Source: Multifurca ochricompacta
Lineage: Eukaryota; Basidiomycota; Agaricomycetes; Russulales; Russulaceae
Direction of reading: 5' to 3'
Assembly (NCBI GenBank): GCA_022496185.1
Contig: WTXG01000211.1
Location: 1 to 63,523, forward strand
DNA length: 63,523 bases
A program made the translations under genes and the position numbers. A model generated the notes under the pieces. It did no database searches, was not told the DNA's origin, and was given only the letters and a program-made list of their open reading frames with translations. This document shows positions 19,662 to 32,444 of the stretch, in pieces (the first letter of the stretch is position 1; the number at the start of each line of letters is the position of its first letter).

Positions 19662-22600
19662 GCTCAAACCCATCGGCCTGGGCACGAGCACTCCATGTTA
19701 CCTCTGTGTATGCTAGTTGGTTCAAATCATTAAAAATACCAGTCCATTTTGAAACTACACAGAGGACAGCCGATCGAGACATTCTAGTGGACTCCAGAGC
19801 CATGGACAATTTTATTCACCCACGACTAATCAAAACTATGGGTTTGGGATGGCTGGCACTTCCCCAGGAAAAGAACATTTGGAATATTGATGGAATGGCC
19901 AATTGTGCCAGAAGGATCACCCACTACATGGACCTGAAAGTCCAAGTTGGAGAGACCACAAAGAACATTCGCTTCCTGATTACAGATCTAGGAAATGAAG
20001 ATCTTATTCTGGGATACCTGTGGCTTGCTGCCTTTGAACCAAAAATCAACTGGGCTGATGCGATGATGGACAAAGATTCCTACCCAACTATTGTCACATC
20101 GCTTGGTTATGATTATGTGATCAGACATCGAGTAGCAAGGACCATGTGGGCAGAGGAAGAAAATGACCCCGGCTATTGTTATGCCACCAAAGCATCAGAG
20201 TTAGCCCAGAAAGCAGTACAGGGCAGGCTGAGAAACATACCAAGAATAGTACCAAGTGCTTACCAGCAGCACTGGAAGGTATTCTCTGAAGAAGAATCCC
20301 ATCACTTCCCCCTGAGCGACTGTGGGATCATGCCATTGACCTCCTTCCAAACACACCAGTGGCTATAGATTGCAAAATTTATCCCCTGTCTCAGTCTGAG
20401 CAGACCGCACTCACTGAATTCCTGGAAGAACATCTGGCTAAAGGATACATCCGCCCATCCAAGTCACAGTATGCCTCACCCTTCTTCTTTATCAAAAAGA
20501 AGGATGGCAAACTGCAACCGGTTCAGGACTATTGGAGGATCAACGTGTACACTGTAAAGAATGCCTATCCCCTACCACTTATCTCCAAACTCATTGATAC
20601 CATGAGGGACAAGTCTCTCTTTTCAAAAATGGACATACGCTGGGGCTACAACAATGTCAGGATAAAAGAAGGCAATCAGTGCAAAGCAGCATTTAAAACA
20701 AATCAAGGGTTGTTCAAACCGAACATCATGTTTTTCGGACTCACGAACTTGCCTGCGACATTTCAAGCCATGATGAACCACATTTCCGAGATCTCATTCT
20801 TACTGGCGAAGTAGTAGTCTATATGGATGACATCCTGGTCGCCACCACCAATGATCTGAGCCACCATCGAGAGTGAGTACATCAGGTACTGGATATACTG
20901 CATGAGCACGATCTATACCTTAAACCGCAAAGTGTTCCTTCGAACAACACAGCATCGAGTACCTAGGCGTTATCCTAGAAGGAGGACAAGTGCAAATGGA
21001 CCCAGTAAAGATACAGGGAATCTGGGAGTGGCCAGTACCCACATGTGTCAAGGATGTGCAATCCTTTATTGGATTCTGCAATTTCTATCGGTGATTTGTA
21101 CGAGGATTCTCGGGGATCGCCCAACCACTGAATAGACTATTGAAAAAGGACATACCCTGGCATTGGGGAAGGAGCAGCAGCAAGCCTTTGAACAAATCCG
21201 AGACATCATAGGCGCAGAACCGGTCCTCCTGCAACCGACTTGGACAACCCTTTGAACTTGAAGTTGACGCATCTCACTTCGCCAATGGGGCTGTATTAAC
21301 CAGCGGGATGCAGAGGACTCCTCCACCCAGTCGCCTTCTACTCGGAAACATTCTTGTCAGCAGAACAAACTACACATTTGGGATAGAGAACTACTGGCCA
21401 TTGTAAAAGCTTTGCACACTGGCACCGTATCTAGCAGGAACCCCTCATAAGACCATCATTCATACCGATCACTCCAATCTGCTTTACTGGAAAGAACCTC
21501 ACAAAATCAGTTGATGAGTGCCCATGAAGTCCTAGAGCTAGAAGAATACAACTTTGTACTGAAGCATATTGCAGGAAGCCGCAATGCACGTGCCAATGCC
21601 CTATCATGAGACCTGATCTGAACAGTGGAGAGGAGGACAACAATGACGTCACCATACTCCCTGAAGAGACCTTTGTAAAAACAGCCATCGTCAGTCTTCA
21701 CGACATGGACTTGTGGGCCCAGGTATCACAAAACATGAACCAGCAGTTATGTGAATCATGGGCCGATGCACACAATCTGAAGAAAATTGAAGGCCTTTGG
21801 TGGAAGGATGGGGATCGTCTCGTTGTCACCGGTGGCACAACATTAAGAGGGGGGTGATCCATTTTCACCACGACCTCCCTCTGCAGGCACCCGGTATTGC
21901 AACACATACGCCTGGCCAAACGAGATTACTGGTGGCCGAATATGAAGAAGGATGGAGGACTATGTAAAGGATGTGCAGACTGCCAAGCCAATAAAGTAAA
22001 CACGCACCCACACCCACCGGCATATCTCCAATCACACTGACAACCTCACTACCATTCCAGACCATTGCCATGGACTTCATTGTCAAACTTCCCACCTCCA
22101 GGGGCTTTGATTCCATTTTAACGTCACTGACCATGACTGCTCCAAGGCGGCACTATTCATACCCTGCAATGAATCCATTACAGCAGAAGGAGTTGCCAAA
22201 CTCTACCTCGATCACGTCTACCGCACTATGGTCTCCCAGAAAAAGTCATTTCCGACCACGACCCCCATTTACCTCTACATTCGCTAGAGCACTTTGCAAG
22301 GTGTTAGATGTAACACAAAACATCTCTACGGCGTATCACCCACAGACGATGGGCAGTCGAAAGGACGAACCATGGCTGGAACAATATCTTCGATTTTGGT
22401 GTAATGGACGACAGGACGATTGGCCGACTGGCTAGCAACTGCGGAGTTTGCACATAACTCATGGCCCAATGTTCTACAAAGACCTCCCATTCTCTCTTAT
22501 CATGGGATGGACGCCCGAACCACATGGACCAGTAAACCCAAACGTCCCATCAGCTGCACAGCATATCGCCAATGGGAAGAGATCAGGCAATCGGCCAATG

Positions 22601-23100
22601 AAAACCTGTTGAAGGCACAAAAGACCCTGTCAGAGAAGCCCTCGAAATTCACACCTTATCAGACCAATGACCTGGTCTGGTTAGAAGGGAAGAACATTTG
22701 TATGTCACACCCAACAGCCAAACTAGCACCCCGACGGCATGGACCCTTCAAGATAACAAGGAAGCTGTCAGATGTGTCATATGAGCTTGAGCTTCCATCC
22801 ACGTGGAGAATCCACCCAGTCTTCCATGCCTGCCTTCTCACGCCTTACAAAGAAACGACCCTGCATGGGGAAAACTTCCCACAACCCCCACCTGACCTTA
22901 TCAATGGAGAAGCGGAATGGGAGGTGGAGCAAATTCTAGACTCCATATGTAAAGGCCGAGGGTGCAAGCTGCATTACCTTATCAAGTGGAAGGGATTCCC
23001 AGACTCTGACAACTCATGGGAGCCAGCCGGGAATATCTTTGCCCCAGTCCTTATCTCGGAGTTCCACACCTGACACCCAGAAGCACCCAAAGACAGTTAA
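19655..23100 (+). pseudogene. pol of A3
   Basis: Pol frame opens in -1 at the slippery site. Protease region (DILVDSRAMDNF: the catalytic DSG reads DSR, and the usual GAT is changed), RT with FFGLTNLPATFQ and YMDDILVAT, RNase H, integrase and chromodomain (EWEVEQILD...YLIKWKGFPDSDNSW). From about 20330, and densely over 21150-22520, single missing bases break the frame (for example GGTGGCACAAC where sisters have GGTGGCGACAAC). Terminal stop TAA at 23098-23100. Confidence 0.9.
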
Positions 23101-23178
23101 AAGCAGACCACCTCAGACCGCAAATGAGTTCCCCAGTACATGCTCTCTCAGCAACGTTCTAACACCATCCAATCCATT

Positions 23179-24376
23179 ATGTCTTTTTTGCTGCCAATGC
23201 TGCCGTCGATGCCTTCACTGCCACCACTGTAGTGGTCGAGAACTTCCCTTCTGCTCATCCCTCGATGTGTCCCTCCTCCCCTATTGACTACAAGCTGCTG
23301 AGGCCCGGGTCAAGAACCAGTCCCTGAACCTGAATGACGACTTTGAACACAGCGAAGAGCTGCACCCGAATGACCTGTTAGGTATGGAGTTGGATGACGA
23401 GGTGCCGGAGTTCCCATTCTTCACCAACAACCCCAATTCCTTGACCTACTTCCCCCTCGAAATCACCATGGCTGACAGGACTGTCACCATTGCCAAATAT
23501 ATATTCTACACCAATGGAGGAATGGATGTAGCTGGATGTATGAAGAAAGATGGCCCTGTCTATGGGGCCCCAGTCTATTTAGAAGAAAGGTATACAGGAC
23601 GCCTTCATCACACAATGACTGATGAGCAGCTTGGGCACCTGGCCACCAAGGACTCTTGCGCCTTTGCAATCGACAAGGTGCTGAATGATATGCGCCTTCC
23701 ATGTCTCAAAGCTGAGGTGATGAGACTGCGGAAGAATCTGACATTGCGCATGATGCTCAATAAACAATACAAGGAGCACGCAAAGATGATGGCAAGGCTG
23801 ACTAACGGGATGTTCCAAGTCGAACAGGAGTTGGTAGAGATCAGAAAGAGGCTGGAGATAGGAGATGCATACCAGACCATCGCTGAACGGTACGCCGACA
23901 CATATGCACGACCCCTTCCCCCATGATCATTAGGGGCCGCCCCAAGGCTGATACCAAATTGGTTCGAAATGCCACGTATGCATGAGAACCCTCACGGAGA
24001 GACATGTTGGCAATGTGACAGTAAGTACCACATTAGCTGGAATTGTCCCCTCAATCACAAGTGGTGCCGGCACTGTCGCAGCAACCTCCACTGGAGCCGG
24101 TTTTGTATCTTCCGCCATGTGGGAGTCACCCCGACGATCGTCAATCTGTCGGGGTGGTGCAGCAAGTGCCTCCACCACAACTCCAGACACCGCAAGCTGG
24201 ACTGTCCGATCCACGATCTGTGCCGCCTATGTGGCCAGCGTGGCCCATATGGGTTCCTCCATACCCACCAATGTCTGCAGGACTCAGACAAGGAGAATTA
24301 CACATTGGATGATCGTAATGTAGCCGACGATTACCTGGACTTAGTGCAGGATGATGACGGTACGAGTCGTTTCTAG
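23179..24376 (+). pseudogene. third coding region (zinc-knuckle protein) of A3
   Basis: ATG at 23179, in the pol frame 26 codons after its TAA. The leader is frame-shifted near 23190. The conserved block (FPFFTNNPNSLTYFPLEIT) starts at 23410 and the helical block is at 23600-23900. One TGA stop at about 23924 stands for CGA. The knuckles CWQCDSKYHISWNC and CRHCRSNLHWSRFC, then CSKCLHHNSRHRKLDC and CRLCGQRGPYGF, reach the acidic QDDDGTSRF end at 24376. The best-preserved knuckle region in the window. Confidence 0.87.
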
Positions 24377-24407
24377 CCAGGTCTGCTAGAACCAGAAGAG
24401 GGGGTGA

Positions 24408-25000
24408 TGTTACAATCCCTGCTGAGCAACCCCATTTTCTTCCACCTCCCCAACAACGACCCATCTTTACCACCCACTCTGCATTTCATGATCACGTCTC
24501 CGTCCTGGGACCCATCATGTGCCTTACTCCCATCCCTGTGACTTGCTTCAAACTTGTTGACGTACTGTATACCTATGTTTGATCCCTTATCTCTTATCTT
24601 GTTATCTCTTTATCTTTATGTTCGGACACTTACTTAATACCCTATCAGAAGCCCGACTTTATGCCGTCCGCTTCCATATATTTGGGCCCACCTGACTCTG
24701 GTTCCTTATCTTATAGGCGCCCATTCAATTACATATATAAGTCTACTGTAGCTACATTGTAGACCTCAGACTCAACTTATTGAATACATTGGTGTTTGTC
24801 TTCTGGACTTCCCCTTGAAACCTTTGACTCAATCGTCTCAGTGCTTTTGGCACTTTCTGCTCAACATCGTCACTAGGGAACAGCCCCTTTGACTTTGACT
24901 CATCCACTTGAACTCCAAGAGGTCCTATTGACCTCTTATCTGAACGAACATACAAAGCTGTCGCACAAGTCGTGTGGGACATCTCACACCGGACGTAACA
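24408..25000 (+). repeat. 3' LTR of A3, with polypurine tract before it
   Basis: 593 bp, TGTTACAATC...GGACGTAACA, preceded by AGAAGAGGGGGTGA. In the first 180 bases I count about ten differences from the 5' LTR, all C/T or G/A. Confidence 0.92.
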
Positions 25001-25094
25001 GTCTTAACCGGTCTTAACCAGTCATTTTATGTCATTTTATTCATAATGCCTTTGCTGTAATATAATGCTGTCATATAATGTAGATAACATGAAA

Positions 25095-25400
25095 GAAGCC
25101 TGTTGAAAACTGCACAGAATGTGGATATTGATTCATTTTTGCATTTTTAAGACTTGAGGCAATCAGATGCATTCAAAATTGCTTATACAGAAATAATATT
25201 CATATAACTAGTATCCTACAAAATTTCAAGTCAGATCATGTGTCTGATCTTAAATGAGACAAGAATCAGTTGTGTTATCTATGCAAATGCAAAAAAATGC
25301 AAAATGTGGGGCATGCTGATTGGACTGTGCATTACCTTCCTATCTAGGAAGGTAGGCTTAAGAATGCATGCACATGCATCATCAGTACAGAGATGCCAGA
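25095..25400 (+). repeat. repeat family H, copy 2 (hAT-associated)
   Basis: Matches copy 1 (940-1195) and, inverted, copy 4 (32140-32440), including CTGCACAGAATGTGGA near its left end and TTTTTAAGACTTGAGG. Together with copy 4 it brackets the hAT transposase gene as long inverted subterminal repeats. DNA from 25006 to 25094 carries CCGGTCTTAACCAGT motifs also found in the right terminal region. Confidence 0.65.
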
Positions 25401-25424
25401 ATCGGTCCAGCATAATTTAATTAG

Positions 25425-25590
25425 TACATCTCAGATCAAATCACATCATCTGCTCATTTAATTTAATAGCTGATATAGCACATCAAATGTATATAGCTTC
25501 TATAATAAAGTAGTTGCTATCACTCTATTGAAAGCATCTAACAAGGTGAGATAGTTAGTAGTATTGTAGTATCTAAATACAAGCCTGCAC
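25425..25590 (+). repeat. dispersed repeat J, copy 1
   Basis: Similar, inverted, to 40840-41075: shared blocks include ACATCTCAG...ATCAAATCACAT, AGTTGCTATCAC and CTAACAAGGTGA...AAGCCTG. AT-rich and non-coding. Confidence 0.5.
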
Positions 25591-25734
25591 CATGCTGGTT
25601 CCACAATGCGCACATTCAGGGCAGCTCTAATGGCTCAAATGTGCATCTGGAACACCTATGACTTCAATAAACTATGACTTCATGACTATAGCACTCTATA
25701 TTTTTGACATAGTTACAAATCTTTGTGCTTAAGG

Positions 25735-25870
25735 ACTCCTAAACACTCAGGACAGACATGTTTCAAGTCACACATGCACATTGTTAAGCCTACCTTCCTA
25801 TTTAGGAAGGTGATGCATCAATTCGCATTTTTTCACATTTTTTCACATCTCTATAGATTCCTTGAATGTC
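25735..25870 (-). repeat. repeat family H, copy 3 (partial, inverted)
   Basis: Inverted partial copy: AAGGACTCCTAAA, then CTTCCTATTTAGGAAGG and GCATTTTTTCACATTTTTTC on the plus strand. With copy 2 it makes an inverted pair around repeat J, which could be a MITE of about 0.8 kb. Confidence 0.5.
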
Positions 25871-27392
25871 ATCTCCATGGGACAGCTAGTATGATCATAT
25901 TTGTTGTTACTATGTGGCAATGATTGTAGAACAAAATATATTATATATGCCTAACTCAGAAACATGTTACAAACTCATCTGCAGCTGTTTCCCACTCCTG
26001 ATGCTCCCTATCTAAAATCAACAGATCTTTGAATTCCTTCATTTTGTGGTCAAATACTTCTTCCACCTGAGCTGAGTTCCAAGCAGCAAGGTCTCCAATA
26101 TTATTCCTCCAGGTAAATTTCATGACTTGAAGCTCTTCAAAACATGTGGCACCTAATTGAGCATGGCACTTTGTGGCAATTTCACCACCAGCAGAGAAAA
26201 GGCACTCGCATGGGACAGATGATGCCTGACAAGCAAGGTAATCAATAGCAATCTGTCGAAGAGTGGGGTAAGTGTGCCCATTGTTCTGTAAACAGTATTT
26301 ATGTCTGATTTATAGGACATCATAGAATAACATACCTGCCACCATTCGACAATGTCAGTGTCCTTGGTTACATCAGAGGGCAAGTCCTTGAGATATTGCT
26401 CTAACTCTGCCTGCCATTCATGGTTCAAGTCCTGACTAGCTATCAATGCTAGGTGATGGCAGTCATATTCCAACAGGAGTGAGTCATTGCTTTCTAGGAG
26501 TTCAATATTCGCTGCTGGCTTGTGAGTTGATGCTTTTCTTCGACTCTTCCAGTATTGCTCCATCTATCATATCAAAACATGTCAGTAGAGCAGAGCAGTG
26601 TGAAAGTATATAACATACTGTATTCTCAAGTATCTGATGTGCCTCATCTTGCCAATTCTTTGCGTGCTGATTTCCAGCCCTACATTCTGCTTCTTGTTCT
26701 TCAGCACCACCCCACACGAGCTTGATGTATGCAAGTTTGAAGTATGGATGCAATACTAGATAGAGAAGATTAGCTTAAGAGATAATTTGAACATATCCTA
26801 CTCACCAAGTGCCAAAATGTATGCGGGTTTCCTGTCAAACTGCGAGTAATACTTGTTTAGCTTTTCCAGTCCATCATTGATTGCAGTTTGATATTTTTTG
26901 AACTGAGGGTTGTCGTGTTTTGCTTCCCAAGCTGTCTGAAGTTCTTCAATTGCAGGAAGTGCTCGCCACAGGGTTGGATGCTTTTCAGCAGAGAAGTATT
27001 GCTGTATTCTATTAGAATCCTGTCAAGTGAGGAGATCAGTAACAATGAGAATGATCAGTTACAATTATGTACCGCAATAATTTCCACTGCTTTCATAATG
27101 CATTCCCAGTCTTGTTCAGTAAACATGAAGGCAGACCATGGGATGTGTTTTACAACCCAGCCATCATGTCGAATGGTGGTGACAGGACCATAGCAATGGT
27201 TGGCACTTGCAACAAAAAGATTGATAGGCTATATAAGAGGGTAAGTTAGTTGAGAAAGGGTAATGGCAATATGATGCACTGTACCTGGCAAAGTTTGTGA
27301 GACCTACTCAGCATATAATAAGCAGTGCCCCATCTGACATTGCTGTGAAGTGGAATGTTGAGGGGATTTGGAATGCCACATTTGATCTGAAG

Positions 27393-27931
27393 TGTGACGG
27401 ATTCTACACTGGCCAAGGTGACATGAGGTTGACTGACAAAGAACCGGACTTTCATTTGAAACACTACTTTACTGTTGCTTACTGAGGGCTCAACCCCTCC
27501 ACTTTCTCCTTGGTTCTAGCTAGTTCTACTGCGCAACCACTAGATCATACATCATAGTACTAGAACCTTCTACCTACTATGACATAGCTAAACCCACCTG
27601 TATTTAAAAGTGCAGTAAAGTAGAGAGACAGACCTAAGTCTGTTCTCTTGTATTCAATCAGAGGTGCTTCGGAATCCTTGAATCCTCTCAGTTAGAGCCC
27701 CACTTGAACTCTCCAAGATGTGACTTGGAGAGCCTTCATCATCTTGAACTTGCTGCAGGACTGAGCGTCTCTGCCATCGACTTCGAATCTCACGCGCGTG
27801 CCCTATCGACTTTGTTGTGGGCTTGAACCGACTTGACTTTGCTGTGACCTAGAGCCTTGACTTATCTTGATGCGACTTGGGAGGCTAGCCCCCACACGAT
27901 CCCCGACACAGTTCCGCACCTAACTGTGACA
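27393..27931 (+). mobile_element. solo LTR, family E
   Basis: 539 bp, TGTGACGGAT...CTAACTGTGACA, with perfect duplication TGAAG (27388-27392 and 27932-27936). Inserted in a transposase exon. Same family as 12816-13317, sharing GTTGCTTACTGAGGGC-like and CAGTTCCGCACCTAACTG segments. Confidence 0.92.
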
Positions 27932-29305
27932 TGAAGCTTGTCAAAGGCTTCAATGCATTGCCCCGATGACTGAATCTGATGTGATATGTTAGAAGTGTGT
28001 TGACCAGGAGACAGATGGCATGAAGGACAAACCTTGATTGCCAGGGTTCAAATAGATGTGATAATGTCCAGTGATCCATTAAGCACACAGTTATTGGACA
28101 GGGATGGGTCATATTCCCAAATTGCAGTGGCTGTTTCTATGGCTGTGATCCTAGTGATATGGTCCATGACATCAATGTTTGTGAGATTGACAACATGAGA
28201 TAAGCAACTGATGATTTGCAGCATTAATGATAACAGTATGTTGAGGAAGCAGGTACTTACAGCAACTGATTCTCATCTGCAGACCAGATGGGCAGCTTGC
28301 GTTGCTTGTGGATGGCTTCAATAGTTTCACACTTGCTTGTATTGTTTGACATGTTGTTGAGGGTGACAGTGAGGAGCTAGTTAGATGATCAGATAAGGTG
28401 TTGAATTGACTCAGATATCAGCTCACCTTTGATCATTTGCCAATAATTATCCCAATACAATCACATACACCCACAAAGTACCATCCCAAGTTCTCTCCAC
28501 TATGTCCACCTGATATCATTCAGAACCCAATAACTTCAGAGCGCATGTTCCATTTTTCACCATCCACCTCAATCCAGTGCGCAGTCACCCCAAGAAAACC
28601 TGCTTTGATTGTGTCAACTGTCCATCCATCTGCAGTGGCAGAGATCAAGCCTGGGGCTTTCTGTAACACAATGGCAGTAAGTCTAACTTGCTCTTATCTA
28701 ACAAACTGTTAATCACCACAATATCTGCCTTCAGTTCCCTCAACCATTGGATGAACTCATTATGCAAGTGCTTTACAACATTGTTAGTTGTTGGAAGGTC
28801 ATATGAAAAGGTTTGGGGCCTCATTGCAACTAGACAGTTTTGGAATGCTGTTTTGCTCGCCACAGCCAGAGACTATGCACAATATTCAGTAGTGTCAAAC
28901 CAGATTGGCTACATACTCACCTGATCATCAATAGCAATGAATTTAGTCACGGCATGCAGTAGATTCTCATGTGTAAATGAAACTGGAGTGCTACCTTTGA
29001 CAATGAAGTCTAGCATTCTCTGCTTTGGGCCGGGCTTCTTTCCTTTCTGTGACTCTTCCATCTCTTTCCAGATCAAATGTGGGATTGCCCAGTGCTGCTC
29101 AATTATATTTGCTTCCTTACATAGAGTTTTATACAGATCATAATGCTTTCAAATGTGGGTGCGACATGAGGAGTTCCCGCCTGTGTGGAATGCCTTTTGC
29201 TTTCCCTCCATGGCGATGAACTCTGTATCATTTCTTATCACAGGTGAGTTTATGTCATTAACAATTAGAAAATCAATAACATACCTGCATGGATTACACC
29301 ATCTG

Positions 29306-29899
29306 TTATGAACCCCGTTGCGTCGTCCTGTTTTCCTTTTTTCCTTCACGTGATGCATCCTTTGGCCCTGTTTACCCCTTTGTTGACCGTGTTATGACTT
29401 CCTTTGTACCTATTTGTTCCTTATCTTTGACCTGAGGCTGTGCTTATCTCTGACTCATATCTTACACAAGAACTCTTACATATTTTCCCACCAGAATCGC
29501 GACTATACCGGATCCATCTACATATATTCTCATCTGACCCACCTGACCCCGTTCCCTCTTTGGATACATTACGACTTCGTTGATACATCAAGTACGATAC
29601 TCCGATTCAGACTCCGATCTCTATTACGTATATAAGGCCTGCCTAGATAGCCTGTATACCTTAGACTCGACTTCTTAATCGACTTGGTGCATTACCTTCT
29701 GGGTGATCTCTAAGACCCGACTCTTGAATCATCTCAGTGCTTTTGGCACTCTTCCGCTCACCGATACTAAGGGATTAGCTCCTTGGTATTGACTCCTCCC
29801 CCAAACTCCATGTGCTTGAAAGACAGTACACACCTGACTTTGTAGTTTTGCTACGCGACTTATCACACGTCGTGACGAATGCCCGCACCAGGCGTTACA
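29306..29899 (+). mobile_element. solo LTR, family G
   Basis: 594 bp, TGTTATGAAC...AGGCGTTACA, with perfect duplication CCATC (29301-29305 and 29900-29904). TATATAAGGCC near 29629, followed by TTAGACTCGACTT. Same family as the 3' LTR of element G at 41222-41818. Lies in the 5' half of the hAT transposase. Confidence 0.93.
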
Positions 29900-30137
29900 C
29901 CATCATCCCAGCACTGTGCTAACCTCCCCATCTTTTGAAGTGAATTGAACCCTTACTCTGTCAGAGAATATAAGTAGAAGGTCTCTCATTTTTCCTTTTG
30001 TGTATTGACTTGTGCAGGAATGGATATATTGTGACATTCATCCATTCCATCAGACTCCTTGCATACATTAATTAATATTATTCACCAGTCAAACGCAAAG
30101 CTACATACCTCATTCTCACTTTGCAGATCACCATGTG

Positions 30138-30176
<39 letters not shown>
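30138..30176 (+). repeat. CAT microsatellite, 13 units
   Basis: Thirteen CAT triplets; on the minus strand they read GAT/ATG and encode 13 consecutive Asp in the transposase frame, extending an already acidic stretch (DDDSDMDVNVLD). Confidence 0.9.
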
Positions 30177-30178
<2 letters not shown>

Positions 30179-30573
30179 AGGACATTGACATCCATGTCAC
30201 TGTCATCATCCTGTACTTCTTGTTGCAAGTGCTTCTGTTGCTTTTGAGTGCGCTCCTTATCTGATTCATCTGATGATGATAACTCTATGGGCCATTTGGA
30301 TCAAGCTCCTGGAACCTTTTTCTCTTGTTGCTTTTTTGTGAGTGCCTTAGACTGTGATGCTTGCTTGGATCTTATTGCAGATTTCATCCTAGTTGCTATT
30401 CTAGTAGATACAAGAATCAATGTATTACCATAAGACAGACAGTGTTTGGTGTTTGGTAGTTTGTTTGTGCTTGGTAACCATTTGTCCACCTGTGATACTT
30501 TTGCTCTTGCTCCAACACTTGGACTTTTCATTTTGTCGCCATTCAAATTACCACTACCATCCACTCCAAACAT

Positions 30574-32135
30574 GGTCTATATGTCTCACACACACCAATA
30601 AATTCGACAGGGCACTTGTTGAGACCTGGAAAGGTGACATGGACGACCTTATCATATTTGTATGTTTCAGTCTTGTCACAGCCATTATCAGCACTAATAA
30701 TCCTGCTCCAGCCCAACCACCAGGTCAGCTGAAGAGATGCAGGCTGATGCTGCAAAGAACAAGAAGCTGACAGTCTTCAAGATGACACAGCTGCACAAAA
30801 CACAAAAAGATGGAGGTGTGCTGTCTGTGTCTCACCATTGACTATGCTTTGGTAGGTGTCGCCCACATTGTCAGAGCAATGATGATGATAGCAATGACAA
30901 CAATGACAACAATGATGACAATTACAACCTGGAAGAAGACTCCATTCTCCATTATGTTGTGAGCTGGGCTGAGACCGGCTCAACAGCACCACTGCTGACC
31001 TCTGTCACACCAACAAATTGACCAACCTCCTCCTCACCTCTGCCCTCTTCAACCATCTCTACCTCAAGCCCTTTTCCCAAACAGTCTACCTCATCAACAC
31101 AGCAGCCGAATACCCCAGCACCAGGCTTGTCATCAACTGGACAAACTGCAACTTCGCTTTTGACCAAGGAATGTGGGGTCTACATCAGTGTGGACAGGGT
31201 GGGCTTGGGCTTGCAAGTGCATTGGAGGAAGACGATTAAGAGGTCAATCAACACCTGGATGGAGGACAGATTCCCAAGGTGCATCCACCCATGCATGCAC
31301 TTGACACTCCCACCTGGATGGAGGATGGATTCCTGAGGTGCATCCACCCATGCATGCACTCGACACTCCCACCTGGATGGAGGACAGATTCCCAAGGTGC
31401 GTCCACCCATGCATGCGCTCAACACTCCCGAACATGGGGTCTACATCAGCATGGACAGGGTGGGCTTGGGCTTGCAAGTGCATTGGAGGAAGATGATCAA
31501 GAGGTCAATCAACACCTGGATGGAGGACGGATTCCTGAGGTGCATCCACCCATGCATGTGCTCAACACTCCCGGCACATGATAGACCATCAATACTCATA
31601 GATGCGCTGAGGGCTTTGTGATGGACTGGGCTGCTATCAAGGTATGGGATTTGTGAAGCATAAATAAGCATGGGTGAGTAACAGGGCATGACTTGGCTTT
31701 GTGTGACTAACACTTGCTTCAACCAGGACCACTGCACCAGGTCTCAAACCTGTTGCATCCTTCACATGGCATTGTGTGCCCATCACATCCGTCAAATGGC
31801 ACCCTACAGAGGATTCAATCCTTGCAACATCTGGAGCAGAAAGTCAAGTCAAGGTTTGGGTACACTAGGGCAACATGGCATGTGTGCAATGCAGGATTTG
31901 GTAGCAAGGCAATTAGCATCACTGGGCTTACTGGGGCAAATCGCGGGTTCTAAGAGTTGTAATAGCCTGTATTAAGTACAAGAATTTGGTTCTGATATTA
32001 ATGCTACTATGACTGTTCTGAAAGTAACCTTATCCCTGGTCAACTAAGTCTGAAATGTGAGTGTGGAGTGATGTCTTAGTCTCCATCTCACTGGAAGGGG
32101 GTTAGGCCCCATCCAGTATCCATACAGGAGTGCAA
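30574..32135. other. hAT internal DNA without recognisable gene
   Basis: Lies between the transposase start and the right subterminal repeat. Open frames on both strands are short and mostly repeat-driven. A plus-strand frame over 31018-31580 gives EEDDQEVNQHLDGG-type repeats, but no family is recognisable. It may be transposase 5' leader or captured DNA. Confidence 0.35.
31172..31580 (+). repeat. nested minisatellite
   Basis: A ~60-bp unit (starts ACCTGGATGGAGGACAGATT, contains CATCCACCCATGCATGC) occurs three times in tandem at 31251-31429 and once more near 31516-31575. A longer module (GGGGTCTACATCAG...GTCAATCAAC) appears at 31175 and again about 262 bp on at 31437, so a duplication was superimposed on the array. 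Confidence 0.85.
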
Positions 32136-32139
32136 TGCA

Positions 32140-32440
32140 ACAAATTTAGGAGTCCTTGTGAAGTAAAAGTGAGAAATAATGTTACAGTGCTGTGTATGGG
32201 AGTCTTTTTTGGTGTGGTGCGAAAACTGGTAATGCATCACTTTGTGTTTTCTTGTGTTTTTTCGTGTTTGTATAGATTTCATAACTGATTCTTGTCTCAT
32301 TTTAGATTGGACACATGATCTGACCTGAAACTTTGTAGGATAGTAGTAATAGTAATATACTTTTTGTATAAGCAATGCTAAGTGTATCTGATTCCCTCAA
32401 GTCTTAAAAATGCACAATCTCCACATTCTGTGCAGCTGCA
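32140..32440 (-). repeat. repeat family H, copy 4 (inverted)
   Basis: On the minus strand it matches copy 2: CTGCACAGAATGTGGAGATT, TTTTTAAGACTTGAGG, CCTACAAAGTTTCAGGTCAG and GAGACAAGAATCAGTTATG. It extends to a segment (GGACTCCTAAATTTG) seen also near copy 3. Confidence 0.65.
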
Positions 32441-32444
32441 AAAA

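Larger units (their letters stand above)
17544..25000 (+). mobile_element. Ty3/gypsy chromovirus copy A3, complete
   Basis: 7,457 bp with both LTRs and a perfect 5-bp duplication GTCTT (17539-17543 and 25001-25005), the only family A copy here with intact flanks. Order: LTR, PBS, gag, -1 frameshift site, pol, third coding region, polypurine tract, LTR. Gag and the 5' half of pol read cleanly, but 21.1-22.5 kb carries many isolated one-base deletions. The LTRs differ by several percent, all seen differences being transitions. Confidence 0.95.
25956..30573 (-). pseudogene. hAT-family transposase, interrupted by two solo LTRs
   Basis: Minus strand, true ATG at 30573 (MFGVDGSGNLNGDKMKS), stop at 25956. 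A Lys/Gln-rich N-terminus is followed by a run of 13 Asp. Middle blocks: DGWTVDTIKAGFLGVTAHWI, SGGHSGENLGWYF, LSHVVNLTN, SNVRWGTAYYMLSRS, then ALPAIEELQTAWEAKHDNP, and the C-terminal dimerisation region YPTLRQIAIDYLACQASSVP followed by FSAGGEI. Introns include 26286-26335 (GTATGT...CAG, joins WWQ to NNGHTYPTL) and about 26570-26620. The hAT cut-and-paste transposase acts in the nucleus. Solo LTRs at 27393 and 29306 and at least one frame-internal stop make it inactive. Confidence 0.85.

Noticed and set aside
31172..31580. CRISPR-like array
   Set aside because: Units are contiguous repeats without unique spacers, in a eukaryotic genome.
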